64,000 nucleotides of DNA from Hermatobates lingyangjiaoensis (GCA_026182355.1 JAPFBL010001617.1:2046001-2110000); one strand, 5' to 3'. Shown: positions 20,711 through 32,790, counted from the stretch's first letter. Notes: generated by a model not told the origin, from the letters alone. Program-made: numbers and translations.

Positions 20711-21460
20711 GTAAATCACTAAGTTTCACTAATTTGAAACTAAGCCGTTTAATTCATTAAATTACTTTGTGAAACTAAGTTCCACTAATCCACTTCTAAT
20801 GAAGGGGAAATTCATGAAAAAATATCCGCATCAAATATATAAATCAGTTGCACAAGATGAAAGTGAAATAGATACCCACAGTCCTAATCAGAATACATGT
20901 AAAATAAACGAGCAATTCATTTGAAATAGGTTAATAGACAAAGCAATTAGAAAATGTAAAAAGAAAAATTTGAGAGTTTCCTCCCCAAATTTATAGGAAA
21001 AGAATAACTTTAACAGTTAATTATTGTTCTAATGGAAAAAGTATAAACACATAACATCCAACGTTACTTACATCTCAGGAAATGTGAAATGAAATTCCGT
21101 TATATGAAAGGGGTTGAAGAAATACATATCTCCAACCAGAACTATCAACCAAGTGCTTATTTTGTGACTGTTTGAGGTCATTATGATAAACTTATTTTTC
21201 ATAATTAAATAATGCATTTACTTGAAAATTTCTGATTTAAATGTCATGAATTCTATATTTAAAAAATGTTAAATCATTGATGTTGATATAAATATAAAAT
21301 GTTTGTTAACTAAAATAATCCATTACCAGAATGAATCATTGCTTTATATATAAGTGATATGATAAAATTGTTTACCTATTATTTCCTTGTTAGGGGCCAA
21401 ACATTAATAATAAAAATAAATAAATAAAAATACCTCAAGGAAAAAGTTCTTGACAGACTA
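20711..21460. other. AT-rich region, nothing recognised
   Basis: No coding sequence or structured repeat was recognised. Confidence 0.35.
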
Positions 21461-21504
21461 TATATATAAAAATTTCACGGTAAGAACAGAAACAACTAAC
21501 TTCT

Positions 21505-21527
21505 ATTTCAACACTAGCCGTCATCAG
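21505..21527 (-). ncRNA. Hammerhead-ribozyme-like core in Penelope-type sequence
   Basis: On the minus strand the core CTGATGA is followed by a short stem (CGGC with GTTG, using wobble pairs) and then GAAA. This is the invariant order of the hammerhead core. Penelope-like elements carry minimal hammerheads in their terminal repeats, and the neighbouring sequence resembles the Penelope-type ends near 22.1, 55.9, 57.4 and 61.8 kb. Flanking stems I and III are weak here. Confidence 0.45.
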
Positions 21528-22079
21528 CAAAAGTTGTTTCGTTATATTTAATTTTTATTGTTTTTTTGTTGATTGATTCAACCTTTCGAACTGTTACACC
21601 GGGTAGGTAATAACAAACATAGTAAATTTTACAGAGATATTTAACTACTGTAGGCACTAATGAAGGGGAATTGTAGACTTTGTGATAAATATCGTCACTA
21701 CTAATACATACGTATCTATTTCTAATTACACCAAGTTTAACAATACTGCACTAATGTTTAGTTGTCCCTTCAACGTATGTTTCCCTAAATTTAATAGTAA
21801 ATGTAACAATAATTGTTGATCAGTGACCTGATAATACTCACGGAGTTTAAAAGATTTTTAAACTTTAGAAAAGCTTGTGTATTTACAAATAGATACCAGT
21901 CATTGAAAGTGAAATTAATTAGTCCCCAATCTTAGAATTCACCTTGATTAGTGCTCACAGTAGATAGATATCTCTGTAAAATTTACTAACACTATTCTTA
22001 CCTACTCAAAACAACATAGTTCTGATTAGATCCATTAGTTTCATAGTTTTTATTGAATCAATTAGAAAAAAAAATCATT

Positions 22080-23060
22080 AATGCAAATAGTTACAAGTTT
22101 ATATATATAACAAGATTTCATATAAACACATGAAATAACGATCAATCATCAAACCACAATATGAAACGGGAAAAAAAGACTAAGATCTATCAACGACAAC
22201 AAGCTGTCTTCGTCAGTTGGGTTTTTCATATATGTATGTATATACAAAACGAAAAAAACACAGGCGGATGCAATACCCAATTCAAGAATCAAAGCAGCTA
22301 CCATGAAATCAAAGGAGAATAGAAAAAAATTATGGTTTTCCGAAGCAGTTCGCTATCGATGAAATACTGTTCCTAGAGAATATATCCACTCGTGTATAGA
22401 ATTCCTTAATAAAGAAATTAATAACATTATTCTTACTGCTCATACAATAAAAAATATGCCTACAAAGCTTTAAAGGATACTGAAAAAAGTTCTTCTATGA
22501 TGTAACAGAATCCCAGTTCTATTAAAAATCTTCTTAATAACAGAGCCCAACCTACTATCCCCAGGGGAAAAAATGTTATAAAGGTGGAATCACCACAATC
22601 TCTCTTAGGCCTACAACGGTAATGAGCTTCAGCAGGAAAGACCGGACTATTGAATAAGTTAAAAGGATAGTTACTCTCAGTGAATTTATCATTTAAGTGG
22701 TTAATATGGGACCACCGGTCAACTAAATTACTGCAAATTTTATGGAGACTAATGGAGAGGGATCTGGGGATAGTCTTCTTTGCATGAGGTAGATGACAGC
22801 TTAAAAGTGAAGATACTTTTGGGAATATCCAGGTTTTTTATGGACATACGTGGAGAAGGAAACTTTATTATAACTAACGTCACGCCAAGGGAACAGATGA
22901 CAATATCGGTCACCTGCTAGGAAAAGGTAATAGAGGAACAGACTGTTTAGAAGGAAATAAGGAGTAATTCTAACAGTCTTAACTCATGTTTAACGTGGAG
23001 CCAAATGAAAAAAATGTCACCAATATATCGGACGTAAAGAATAAGAAGAAGGTGGTAAGC
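22080..23060 (-). mobile_element. Decayed Penelope-like element
   Basis: The low-coordinate end (22110-22220) is a copy of the hammerhead-bearing terminal unit also found at 55.9, 57.4 and 61.8 kb. Upstream on the minus strand, fragments such as SNYPFNLFNSPVFPAEAH and VIKKIFNRTGI resemble the RT-to-endonuclease linker of Penelope proteins. Many stops are present and no RT catalytic motif or GIY-YIG motif was found, so the coding assignment is tentative. Confidence 0.4.
22187..22216 (-). ncRNA. Degenerate hammerhead motif
   Basis: Minus strand CTGACGA, stem-loop GACAGC...TGTCG, then GATA where intact copies have GAAA. The first two features match the terminal unit at 56016-56044; the last conserved segment is mutated, so cleavage is unlikely. 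Confidence 0.4.
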
Positions 23061-23199
23061 GACTAGGAAACTTTACTCCATTTTTGTCATAATGTTCTCA
23101 TAGCAGTTCCTCTTATTTGTTGGTAATAATTATCCTCAAACAGAAATTAATTATGCTTAAGGACAAATTCAGCTGGACTACGAGGAAAACTTGTAGTTT
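23061..23199. other. Unassigned sequence
   Basis: Transition between the Penelope-like relic and the GC-rich patch. No feature recognised. Confidence 0.3.
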
Positions 23200-23345
23200 G
23201 GAGTCGTAGCCATTACCTGGAGAAAGTCCCTTGGCTAGGGCGAATCGGAGCAACCGCCCTCGGTTCCGCCCTTGTGGTCCCCCCCTCCCCCGCGGGACGA
23301 CGGTAGTGACCCTTGGACAAATGACCTGTTCATTAGTTAATCGGT
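23200..23345. other. GC-rich patch of unknown origin
   Basis: In strong contrast to the surrounding AT-rich DNA, this stretch holds GCTAGGGCGAATCGGAGC, a C-rich run and CGCGGGACGACGG. No reading frame of note crosses it. Such composition could be the non-coding end of a non-LTR element or a SINE head, but I could not match it to the other repeats in this window. Confidence 0.4.
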
Positions 23346-23805
23346 CATGCCGGCGGCATTTGCAGCATGCAGTATGTGTTTTGGTTGAACGATATTAGAA
23401 TCATTTCTGAATTTCTACCTGTGGTTTAGGTCATTGCTGTATACATGCAAGACAAAAACTCGAATTAAGTTTTGAAATGTATAGACAGACTATCAAAGGT
23501 ATACTGAATAAAAGAGAGAAAGCCAGGTAAAGACAGATGGTTACGTGTAGGGAGGGACGTAATAAAATACGAAGCACTAAAAGTTCATTGGTCATTAACT
23601 GCTCATGTAGACATTCACAGGGCCGAAGGAATTAAATTGTAATCCAATATACGACTGAAAGCTTACGGTCATGATAATGCTCCTTGGGCAAATCTTATTT
23701 TAAATTACTTCTTGATTTCAGGAAACTAGACCTAGCTGGAACAACTCAAAAGATTGTGAATGCCGAAACTGCAGTGGTTTTAATCAAACATAATATACAT
23801 ACATA

Positions 23806-23905
23806 AAAATAGAATTTCACAATAAAAGCATGAAATAAAAATGAACGTCTAAACCACAGAACGAATTTCAGAAATGGTGCTTATATCTTTCGATCAATTA
23901 ACTTG
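23806..23905 (-). repeat. Diverged copy of the Penelope-type terminal unit
   Basis: The order AATTTCACA, CATGAAATAA, AAACCACAG and GAAATGG parallels the terminal unit at 55930-56030 and 61775-61840, but the hammerhead segment is no longer recognisable. Confidence 0.35.
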
Positions 23906-23939
23906 GTTTAAAGAATTCAACATATGAATCTGACGATGA

Positions 23940-26607
23940 CTGCTTACTTACTAGAACTAAAGATCTTAACTCGATATCTGAGTATTCTCATAAAACCTAT
24001 AATTTTTTCAGCTATAATATATACAGCATAAACATACAAAAAATTAACATGCATATGATATCTATAACATAAATTACCCGTAAGAATCTGAAACTTCGAA
24101 TTCATTACAAAACTTCTTAATAAGAAAATAGAGAAAATTATGTTAATAATTTCCATTAACATAGACTCAATTTTCTAAGTTTTAACGTTCAACCTAGTTT
24201 TCGAAAATTAATACAGGTCAAAAATGCGAATCTTTTTATACAAGATTTTCTAGGAACAAAAACTCTCCATAAAATTATTGACAACTGGCTCCGAAGTCAA
24301 CTAGGTATTACTAACTTAGATAAATAGCACTATTATATTCTTATCATCACAGACAACATTTTGAACTATTTTATATGACCTACCATTTACACGTAACTTA
24401 TAACAATACAAGAATTATTCCTACTATATGTACAAGAAATAATAGCACTGAGGACACAACAGTTTAGTCAATTCAATGTAAGAGGTATAATCAATCTGGA
24501 AAAAACTAATGATTTAATAAAAACGTTACTGATACTAACTTTTATGGCATTCATTATAGAGTAGGAAATTGAATATGAGCTAAAAGAAACAGGGTAAACA
24601 TAACCCCAATTCACATGAAAAACAACAAAAATAATAAAACCTCTATTAGAAGAACCTTGGTCAGAGACATTATATGCACTTCTTCAATAATTTTTCACTT
24701 CACTCCTTTGGATTTAATTTTTTCAAAAGCTCATCCGTTTATTGTAAGAAATAATACATTTTTTGAAAAGATCAGAGATGATGAAATATTTTTTCCCAAC
24801 GAAAATTTATTCTGGCAGATAACGATTCAAAAAATCATGGAAATTTACTTTTCAATGATATTGAAGAATGCATATTTTTTTACTATTTTTTTTTTAAATT
24901 TCTTGGCTCCAAAAATTGGAAAGAACAAAAATAAAATAACTCTAGATGGTTTGTATTAAAACTTATGCAAGACTTCACTGGTATCTAATAAATATCAAAA
25001 TGAAATTTAATTCAGGAAAAAAAATATTTCTAAGGAGATTTCCTAACCTTTTAAAATATACTATTTATAAAAACAAGTTTGTTTTTGAGAAACTTAAACC
25101 CAAAGAAAGTAAAGTTCTGAATTCATAAAATGACATAACTCGGTACTGAATCTCTGACAAAAATGAAGATAGATCAGACCCATCAATATACTTGTTTTGA
25201 TTCAAATTAGTTTATTTTTACCCTGATTCTTTTGAGTCCTTACCTTTATACCACCTTATAGTTATAAATAGTTATTGCACTCAGAAAATTAAGCTAAGAG
25301 GATATAAGAGCGAGTCCTCTTTTCCCAGCGGCTTTTACAACATCCTCCTTCTCTCTATTCACCTCCATTGTCTGCAAAACCTTTAAAAAACAAAACCAAA
25401 TAGTTTAATTATTAAAAGAAACAATTTGTCAAAAAAAAGATAGTAAAAGTAGTACAATTTCTTTTTAAAATATGCAATAATTTTAAAATAATATAAAATA
25501 CATTTTAGAGATAACACTTTACGACATTTGGTTACATACTCGTATTTCATTACATTACTCACACTAAACAATAAATGTTACAGAAAAAATTAAAAATTGT
25601 TATGAAACTTTAAAAGAACATATACTGGAGCAATCACTAATGAATCAATTAGTTAGTTAACCAATCAATTTATCCATGTATAATAAGGCAATGCATGAGA
25701 ATTGGGAATCGACGCACAAGAGATATTTAGATGTAAAATTACATCCATTATTACTTATTAATATAGCCTCAAGCAAGGAATTTTCAAATAAAAATATAAC
25801 AAGTAACAAACAAAATTTAATTTAAAAATGAAGAACATAAGTTACAACCTAGTTTACAACAAAAAACTTAATGAACTTTTTAAATTCAACTACAAAGAAA
25901 TTATCAGGGATTGATAAGTATTTTTATAAAAATATTATACAGTGAAATCATGAACACAACAACGACCAATTGATGTTAACAACTCAAAATTGCTCAGGAC
26001 AACTTAAAAGATATTTTTGTTTTATTTTCAAAGATCATAAAACTGAAAGACAAAATTAGCATAATAAATAAAAAAAAAAGTTCTGAAAATATATTATTGT
26101 TTTTTTTTTTAATTATATAAAAGTTTGTGCTTTGCTAGTACTTCAATACCCTAAGAATCTTGAGAACCTTGATCTGTTCTGTTTTAAAAATTATGAACTA
26201 TATGTGTGCACCATTCATGTATCATGAGTTTTCTACAAACATTATTAGTATAAACATATTACTAGAGGTGCACAAATTCCATTAGTTTCAAATCGAGTAA
26301 AAATTAAATTTTACATTAATAATGCAATTTTTTTTTAATTATAAAAGAGTTGCTAAGATTTAAGAGTCATAGTCGGATTGTTTGGGAGAAGTCAGCGTTG
26401 GGCTCCTGTAATTGATAAGAGTCGGACCTTAACATAGTTCCAACCCTGACGTACAGAATGAAAAAACCTTCAAAACCTGTCTCCTTTATAATTACGATAA
26501 CAAGATAAAATTTGAGAAATTGGACTCAGAGTCACAGTCGTGCACACAATGAGTAGGGCCTTATACTTTCCGACTCTAAAACCCTCATTATATTATACAA
26601 TTAATAG
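23940..26607. other. AT-rich region downstream of the kinase gene
   Basis: No convincing exon. Longer reading frames here (for example 24615-24959) have Phe/Ile/Lys/Asn-rich composition expected of random AT-rich DNA. The part nearest 26607 must include the 3' UTR of the minus-strand kinase gene. A minus-strand AATAAAA near 26017-26024 is a possible polyadenylation signal. Confidence 0.4.
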
Positions 26608-26970
26608 TCAAACAATGATTACCAAAATGAGGTTATCCATTCCATGAAGAAAACCTTCTTCATGATTTCCTGGGCTCCAGGGACTCCGATGATCGAGGTT
26701 AATACCATCCGGAATGGGTAGAGTTTTGGCAAAATCTATAAGCCAGGCTCCAACCCTACAGTCATCGTACACTACAAGTATACTAGATCCGATGATCTCA
26801 TGGGTACGTAGGTAGTTTGATCTCTCCAATTTGCTACGAATTTCTTCAAGTCGAGAAATCAGTCGAACCCTGATCTCATTTCGGTCACCCAAGAAAAGCT
26901 GAAGAGTCTCAAGCACTTGATTCCGAGATTTAACCCTCTTCATATCAGTTACAGGCACACTGCCACGAAA
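26608..26970 (-). CDS. IP3K: Inositol-trisphosphate 3-kinase, last coding exon
   Basis: An acceptor (TTTCTTTAG) is followed by 120 codons in phase 0 and TGA at 26610-26608. The peptide has the C-lobe of the IP3 3-kinase fold: KSRNQVLETLQLFLGD, THEIIGSSILVVYDD, then WLIDFAKT with the metal-binding Asp of the IDF motif (family usually DFGKT; here Ala replaces Gly). DHRSPWSPGNHEEGFLHGMD matches the conserved end of the family. The enzyme phosphorylates Ins(1,4,5)P3 at the 3-position to Ins(1,3,4,5)P4, ending the calcium-release signal in the cytosol. The last residues (LILVIIV) are short compared with many homologues. Confidence 0.93.
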   Translation of the reverse strand, partial: FRGSVPVTDMKRVKSRNQVLETLQLFLGDRNEIRVRLISRLEEIRSKLERSNYLRTHEIIGSSILVVYDDCRVGAWLIDFAKTLPIPDGINLDHRSPWSPGNHEEGFLHGMDNLILVIIV

Positions 26971-28847
26971 CTAAAGAAATTGAGACTACTTAAAAACACA
27001 TTCATTAACGTGCATGATAATATTAAAATGAATCAGAAAAATGGAGCCAATACTGAAAACAATTGAATTACTGGAATGCTATAAAGACTTTAAAGTAATG
27101 GAATATAAAATAACCCTTTATTTAAAAATCTATAATGATCGTAGGATTCTAATGTGATTATATATTACTAGTGCGTTCAAGTAAAACATATTGTCAAATC
27201 ACAGGAAGGAAAAAAACCGTTAGCTGTTTAACTGCACAATAGATTATACTAAGTCAATAACACTGACAATATCTAACACATTATTTTCGTAATTTGAAAC
27301 ACAACAAAATTCTACTGAAGATCCCAAATTGGTAAAAAACTTCACTCAAAATAGAAGCATTTTGAGAACAAAGAAAAAAAGCACTTTGAATCGTCTAGAG
27401 ATTGCAATATATAATAAATAAAGATAACTTCATGAAGGTTACTGTTGTTGATTTTGAATGGCACACTAGTACTATTACTCTTAGATTATTTTTAAGCCTT
27501 GTTAATTTACAATCAAGCAAGGAACAGTAGAATTCAACCAACAAAAATCTACATACTTGCTGTAAATTTAACTTACTCTGTATTTACAGCATTATTTTTT
27601 TTATTTGTATGTTAAGGATATTAAAATATCTATAAGGCCACTGTAATGAAAGCATTTTTCCGATGTTCCAAAGCTTAAGGTAAAATTAATTTTTAAATAT
27701 CAAGAAATATTAATATCTAATCAAATATGAAACACAAAGTAAAATCTAGATTTCTACCAAAGGTCCACGTCATTCATTTAGGCCATCAATTCACTAATCA
27801 CACCACAAACACATACTCAGCATAAGCCAAATAAAAACAATTAAGGCAAAGTTATTTGAAAACACTAAAACCTTTAAATGAGGTAACTTATGAAATGATC
27901 TTAATCCCACGTTGATCTACATATGTAAAAAGATTTCGTAAAATAAAATCAATGAAAAACAGTATATTTTAAAATCTATGATCTTAGTTCATTTTAGAAT
28001 TTCAAACCATGGTTTATAGATCGACATACACATACCGATATCTCTCCCTCACTTATCTTTTCCTTCTGGAGAAGGTTTCACTGATTAAAATAGAAGAACT
28101 ACAGAATGAGTTAGGCATGGCGATTAAACAAATTTATATTTTTAACAGACGTTTATGTTTTCCCTGGTATTATTGGAAAAGAATGTTTGTTTAGAAAGAC
28201 ATCTCTGGGCTCTCTAGGCAACATTTGAGTGGGTTGCGGGACTTATATGCAAAAGTAAATAAAAAAGCTTAATTTATAAAAGTTTCAGATCTATGAGTAG
28301 AAACGAGATAGAGAAGATTACCCTTTGGGAATAAAACGCTGAAATTTCACTACAGTTCACTAAGAAAGACTGCCTAGCCTTTTAATCCACCAGTTTCACC
28401 ATTGTGGAAGCGACTACTTGGTTTTATTAAGAGGGTGTTATGCCGGGTTTTGAGACATCCACTAGTGAAATATGAAGAGATGCAAACGATTCCGCAAACG
28501 AAAGTCATTAATTTCGTAATTTAAGTAACTGCCAGACAACCCATCGGAATTGGCTGCTCTAACTCTCAGTATATTTTGCATGAGTTGGATTAAGTTAGTG
28601 TTCCTGAATATAAGTTCATCCAAACCAAAGACCTCAGAAGGATCAAATATCAGTATCAGCTAAAAGAAAACCTGCGTGTGTGCTTTAGAACAGAATACCT
28701 AAGACAACTGCAGATGTTTTCTAAAAGGAAGCATTACAACATCGAACTCAATGGAGTTGTGACGATAGGTTGTGACGATTATCTATGTTGAAGTAATTAT
28801 AAATTATGAAGTATAAAATAGAACCACATAACTACTAACTTACTAAC
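26971..28847 (-). other. Intron of the IP3 3-kinase gene
   Basis: The donor is AAA|GTTAGT (28848/28847) and the acceptor TTTCTTTAG (26971). Joining keeps phase 0 and gives EAMK then FRGSVPVTD, a good fit to the family's variable linker after GFRIE. A closer GTAAGT at 28843 would put the next exon out of frame, so it is not preferred. No repeat was recognised inside. Confidence 0.7.
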
Positions 28848-28982
28848 TTTCATTGCTTCAATTCTGAAGCCCAACTCTTTAGTTGAACTCTGCTCCTCTC
28901 TGAACTGCATATAACGTAGTTTTGTCACTTCTTTCGCTTTGTGCTCTGATTCTGTAGGGGCATTTGAATCTACAGCTATCAT
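28848..28982 (-). CDS. IP3K: Inositol-trisphosphate 3-kinase, internal exon
   Basis: 45 codons between acceptor TTACACAG and donor GTTAGT, both phase 0. The peptide [14 protein letters not shown] then [20 protein letters not shown] then GFRIEAMK corresponds to the inositol-trisphosphate-specific segment of the family (K-M-V-A-V-D-P-x-A-P-T ... TKPRYMQWRE ... TLGFRIEG). In known structures this helical insertion helps contact the inositol phosphate and distinguishes IP3 3-kinases from the broader multikinases. Confidence 0.93.
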
Positions 28983-29089
28983 CTGTGTAACATAAGTGAC
29001 CCATTTAGAACTAATTAATTACAATTATGTACAATACCAATAAATCCAAAAGTAACTCATTCCTTGAATTTAGAGGAAACAATGTTTAC
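28983..29089 (-). other. Short intron of the IP3 3-kinase gene
   Basis: 107 bp from donor AAG|GTAAAC to acceptor TTACACAG. Splicing gives RPDLYLK then [10 protein letters not shown], as expected from homologues. Confidence 0.85.
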
Positions 29090-29449
29090 CTTCAGATAAA
29101 GATCAGGTCTTGGTGTTTTATTCGACACTTCTGATTCCAAAAAGGTTCGTGTTCCCATTTTAATATCCATAACATTAGGATCCTTGAATCCATGAAGAAG
29201 GTCTTGTAGCTCTATGAATGTTTGACCTAGATATACAACTTGCCTATGAAACAAAGGTGTAACACCAAGATCTGGTTCCAAAGCAAGTGATTGATATACG
29301 GATACTTCACGTCCGTCATTTGTACATCTCTTCCAAACAGTTCCTGGGCCAGCTGGACAAAAGGTGTCAGGATGTCCCGACACTTGGAACCATTCTCTCG
29401 ACCCTCGAGCTAAAACTTTAGTAACTGGCAGCGACAACTCCAGTGCATT
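29090..29449 (-). CDS. IP3K: Inositol-trisphosphate 3-kinase, N-lobe exon
   Basis: 120 codons in phase 0 between acceptor TTTTCTCAG and donor AAG|GTAAAC. The order is WFQVSGHPDTFCPAGPGTVW (start of the catalytic domain), then VTPLFHRQVVYLGQTFIELQ, then the signature PNVMDIKMGTRTFLESE. The PxxxDxKxG motif (PNVMDIKMG) is the inositol-phosphate kinase signature and holds catalytic residues. The exon starts NALELSLPVTK; an apparent TTG start within it is not a real start because the exon joins an upstream coding exon. Confidence 0.94.
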
Positions 29450-29519
29450 CTGAGAAAATTAAATGAAGATCCGATATACACATAATTAAATAAAATGCAT
29501 TGATTAATTAAATACTCAC

Positions 29520-29630
29520 CAGAGCTAAAAACTTGACAAGTGAATCACTTTCAAAACTTTTTCCAGTCTTCTTTACTCGTCTTTCTCTAGTAGAACTACA
29601 AGGTTCCTTTTTATTCTCTACACTGTTTCC
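29520..29630 (-). CDS. IP3K: Inositol-trisphosphate 3-kinase, upstream exon
   Basis: 37 codons in phase 0 between acceptor TGTTTTCTAG and donor CTG|GTGAGT. The peptide is basic and Ser-rich (GNSVENKKEPCSSTRERRVK) and ends SDSLVKFLAL, joining NALELSLP. This is the poorly conserved N-terminal region that in other IP3 3-kinases carries regulatory or calmodulin-binding sequence. No start Met is present, so at least one more exon must lie at higher coordinates, possibly beyond recognition or outside the window. Confidence 0.8.
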
Positions 29631-31754
29631 CTAGAAAACAATAGAGTTCAGTAAAGATAAAACACGATGTACACTTAGTAAACCGTTTACCTTATCAGAC
29701 ACTGTTACCAATAATAAGTTACACAAAAGCTCTATTCATTTCTTTTTTTCTAAAAATTTAGAAATACGGAAAAATTAACTTCAACTACCTTATTACATTT
29801 GTTACTTAATCTAAAAGTATGTATAAATAATAATTGCTTGTGTTAATAGAAGTTTTTGCAATAAAGTAGATGAAAATTGTTCAAAATTCAAGAGCATGTT
29901 TGAAAATTAAATATTTTAACCGTTCTTTAAAATGTACTGTGAAGTAATTAAAAACTTAAATTACAGAATTTAAACTACAAATAAAATAATGACTTAATAT
30001 TTCATTTTCCCTTAACTGAATTTCGATTTCAGTTACAACACTGTACATCATCATGGCTAAATTAGAAAATAATTGTCAACAAGGTATTGTATGTGAACAA
30101 TATTGTACTTAAGAAACTTGAATTTACGGAAACTAACTACAAAGCAATCTGTTTTATAAATAAATTACAGTTACACAATAAGTATAATTAAAGTTAATTG
30201 TAAAAGAGCGTAATAGTTTTATTATCGTAAAACTAATAATTTATCATTGTTTGGCATAAGAATTTCTTTAAATGAATAAAACTGTAAAATACCGAGTCCA
30301 GGAAAAATGACACACTTAAGAAGAGGGTTAGTAACAGGATACTCTCACTTATCTTCGAGTGATGTAAGGAAAAGCAGTACACTTAGATGAAGAAATTAAA
30401 CCTCTGAATCATTGTATTAGTGACAAGCTATACTTAAAATAATATTTGAAAGTAACGAATAATCTCAATGAGGCTGAAGTTATGGATTGCGGTATGAATT
30501 CATTAGTTTTATCAAGGACCAAATAAACTCATTTATTGGTGCATTCTATATGTGAATAATACACCAATTAACTATTTTCTCTTAATTAACCTAACAGCAT
30601 CCACTGTCACACAAGAACAAGAGACATAATAAAATAAGACTTTATATTTTTTTCTACCAGATGATGAAATTTGATACATACATAAATTTATTATTGTAAT
30701 AGAAATTCAATTTATTTATTGGTTATGCAGCTTTTAAAACGTTTTTATACTCCTTTGCTTGTACTGAAATAATGTGCCTATATTGATAAAAATAAAAGTT
30801 TATGCTTCATATAAAAGTACTAAGGATAGTATGATCTTTAAACTACAATGCAGTATTAGATATAATGAAAAAAAAGCAAAGAGGGAAATGAATGTATTTA
30901 GGAAAGGTTAGGAACTGTGCTTGTATGAATAAAAACAATTATGGACTCCCAGTTACAATTGAACGGACCTATAGAAAAGCACCTGTTGATATCAGTGACG
31001 CACTTCCACTAACCGGTTATCCGACTAGGAATATTAACAAGATATTACTCGTGTTTAATTCATTAGAGCAAGTATGCATTTTAATATGAAATTTATTTTT
31101 TTTAAGGAGTTTACAACGTAACAAAATAATCTGAACTAAATGACATTTGGTGCATATAACAGAGGGAAAAAAATAACTAGAATAGTTTAATATTAATAAT
31201 GTCAATGGTTTCATAGATCCAAAAAGTCTTTATTTGTTCAGCAGATTTCATACATTCCAACATTTTTAAACAAACAATAATTTGAACAATTCTAACATGG
31301 AGAAGAAAAGAAAAAATGGAAACTAAAGTAATAGAATTTTTAGTAGTTAGTTCCTACTAAATTATCATATACATATATTACATTAACTTGACGAAGTCAT
31401 CAAACTTTATTAAAAGCAGTTTTCTTAATAAAATCAAGTTTTCTTAAAAGCAGTTGGAGGATATCAAAATTACATAAAATATGCATGTTGATATAATGGC
31501 ACTTATGTTATATAAATCGATTAATGTGTAAAGGAAAAGAGTTTATTTGTGCAACTATATGACCTCGAAAAACTTTCAACCACCATAGTGAATTTTTCAA
31601 AATTTTGAACCATTTGCTTTTGTGTTGCCCTAGTTAAACATAGAGTTAGTGAACCTAACATGTTATGAATATTATTGAGATAAAACAACTTACTTCCGTG
31701 TTTACATTTAATATTCACTTTTCAGTAAATGCGCTATTTTTACAGAAATGTTTC
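29631..31754. other. Upstream part of the kinase locus, no exon recognised
   Basis: AT-rich sequence, probably mostly intron of the kinase gene if the first exons lie further upstream. A 65-codon plus-strand frame at 30892-31089 has a mixed composition but no splice or homology support. Confidence 0.4.
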
Positions 31755-31867
31755 TGTTGGTATGTGTGTACATTTTTGTTTACAATGAATGCTGGCAACA
31801 CTTGAGAAATAAAGGTTCAGTTAGCATGTTGGCAGAACGTGGTTTCTCATATTTCACATGTAAACAT

Positions 31868-32275
31868 TCCGACCACATTTCATCCAATTCTTGTCTCTTA
31901 GATCGCCTAAATTCCCTCTTAGTTGGAACAGTAGGTTCAAACAAACTTATTGTTTAGATGATTTTCTTCTTCCTACATTTCTAGATCATGAAAACTCAGG
32001 ATCGGTGAGTCGTGATTTCTCATTTCCAACAGCCTTGAACTCTTTTGTCTCTCCGGTCGAAAATTCATCCTGTATTTTCTTTTAGATCACCTAATATCCC
32101 ATTTAGTTACAACAGCAGACTTCCAAGACTTCTTCCTCCAATTCTAGATCAAGAAAACTTAAAGATGGTGAAGAGATTTCTCATTTTTAACAGCCTTGAA
32201 CTCTTTCTACATTTCATCCTGAACTTTTTTTTTTAGATCATCAAATATCCTCTTAAGTTTCAAGAGCAGAGACTT
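31868..32275 (+). repeat. Degenerate tandem repeat, about 150-185-bp units
   Basis: Three units begin with CATCC (31881, 32066, 32215), each followed by a T-rich run, TTAGATC and a CCTCTTAGTT/CCCATTTAGTT-like block. The first two also share TTCTAGATCA, ATTTCTCATTT and CAGCCTTGAACTCTTT. It lies inside the copia relic; origin unknown. Confidence 0.7.
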
Positions 32276-32359
32276 TAAAAAGTCAACTACTGGATGTGTG
32301 TTTAAATTATTTGGGAATCCCATTTATTGGAAATCACATAAACTAAATTATGTTACTAA

Positions 32360-32690
32360 GTGATCTATCTACCTTTGCAGAGTATATTGCGTTATATGAA
32401 TCATAACAAATAAAATTCCTAAGAAATATTGTTAATGATGTTTTTATTAAAATTGTTGAACCTATTTTTATTTGTGAAGATAATTCTGGAGCTCTTGCTA
32501 TAGTTAAGTATTGAAACTTTACAAAATATTCCAAGCATACAGAAGTGCAATATCATTATATTCATGAAAATGTTAAAAATGGTTATTATTGAAATTGTAT
32601 AGATTAGACTCAAACCTTGCTGATATTTTTACCTAGTCATTAGGAAAGATTATATTTACTAAATTTAAGGAAATGTTATAAACTTTGTTT
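32360..32690 (+). pseudogene. Copia RNase H fragment
   Basis: Across shifting frames it reads LSTFAEYIALYES, then VEPIFICEDNSGALAIVKY, then HTEVQYHYIHENVKNGYY and a LADIFT end. These match the E...D...H order of copia RNase H. Stops interrupt each part. Confidence 0.7.
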
Positions 32691-32790
32691 ATGTCAGAAA
32701 GTGTATATAACATTAAGTTATGTTTTCTAAAAAAATATATGTAACCAGTATTTATTACTATTATGTTTGAAGTTAGTATATAAGGAGGCG

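Noticed and set aside
24615..24959. 114-codon plus-strand reading frame
   Set aside because: Composition is dominated by Phe, Ile, Lys and Asn as expected from AT-rich noise, with no motif, splice site pattern or sister copy.
28841..28848. Use of the perfect GTAAGT donor just after the internal kinase exon
   Set aside because: It would add four bases and throw the next exon out of frame; GTTAGT right after AAA keeps phase 0 and matches family spacing.
29057..29437. Independent start of the kinase at an apparent start near 29437
   Set aside because: The codon there is TTG and the frame is open back to a splice acceptor at 29450, with an in-frame upstream exon; it is not a translation start.
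30892..31089. 65-codon frame as an upstream kinase exon
   Set aside because: It is on the opposite strand to the kinase gene and has no splice signals consistent with it.
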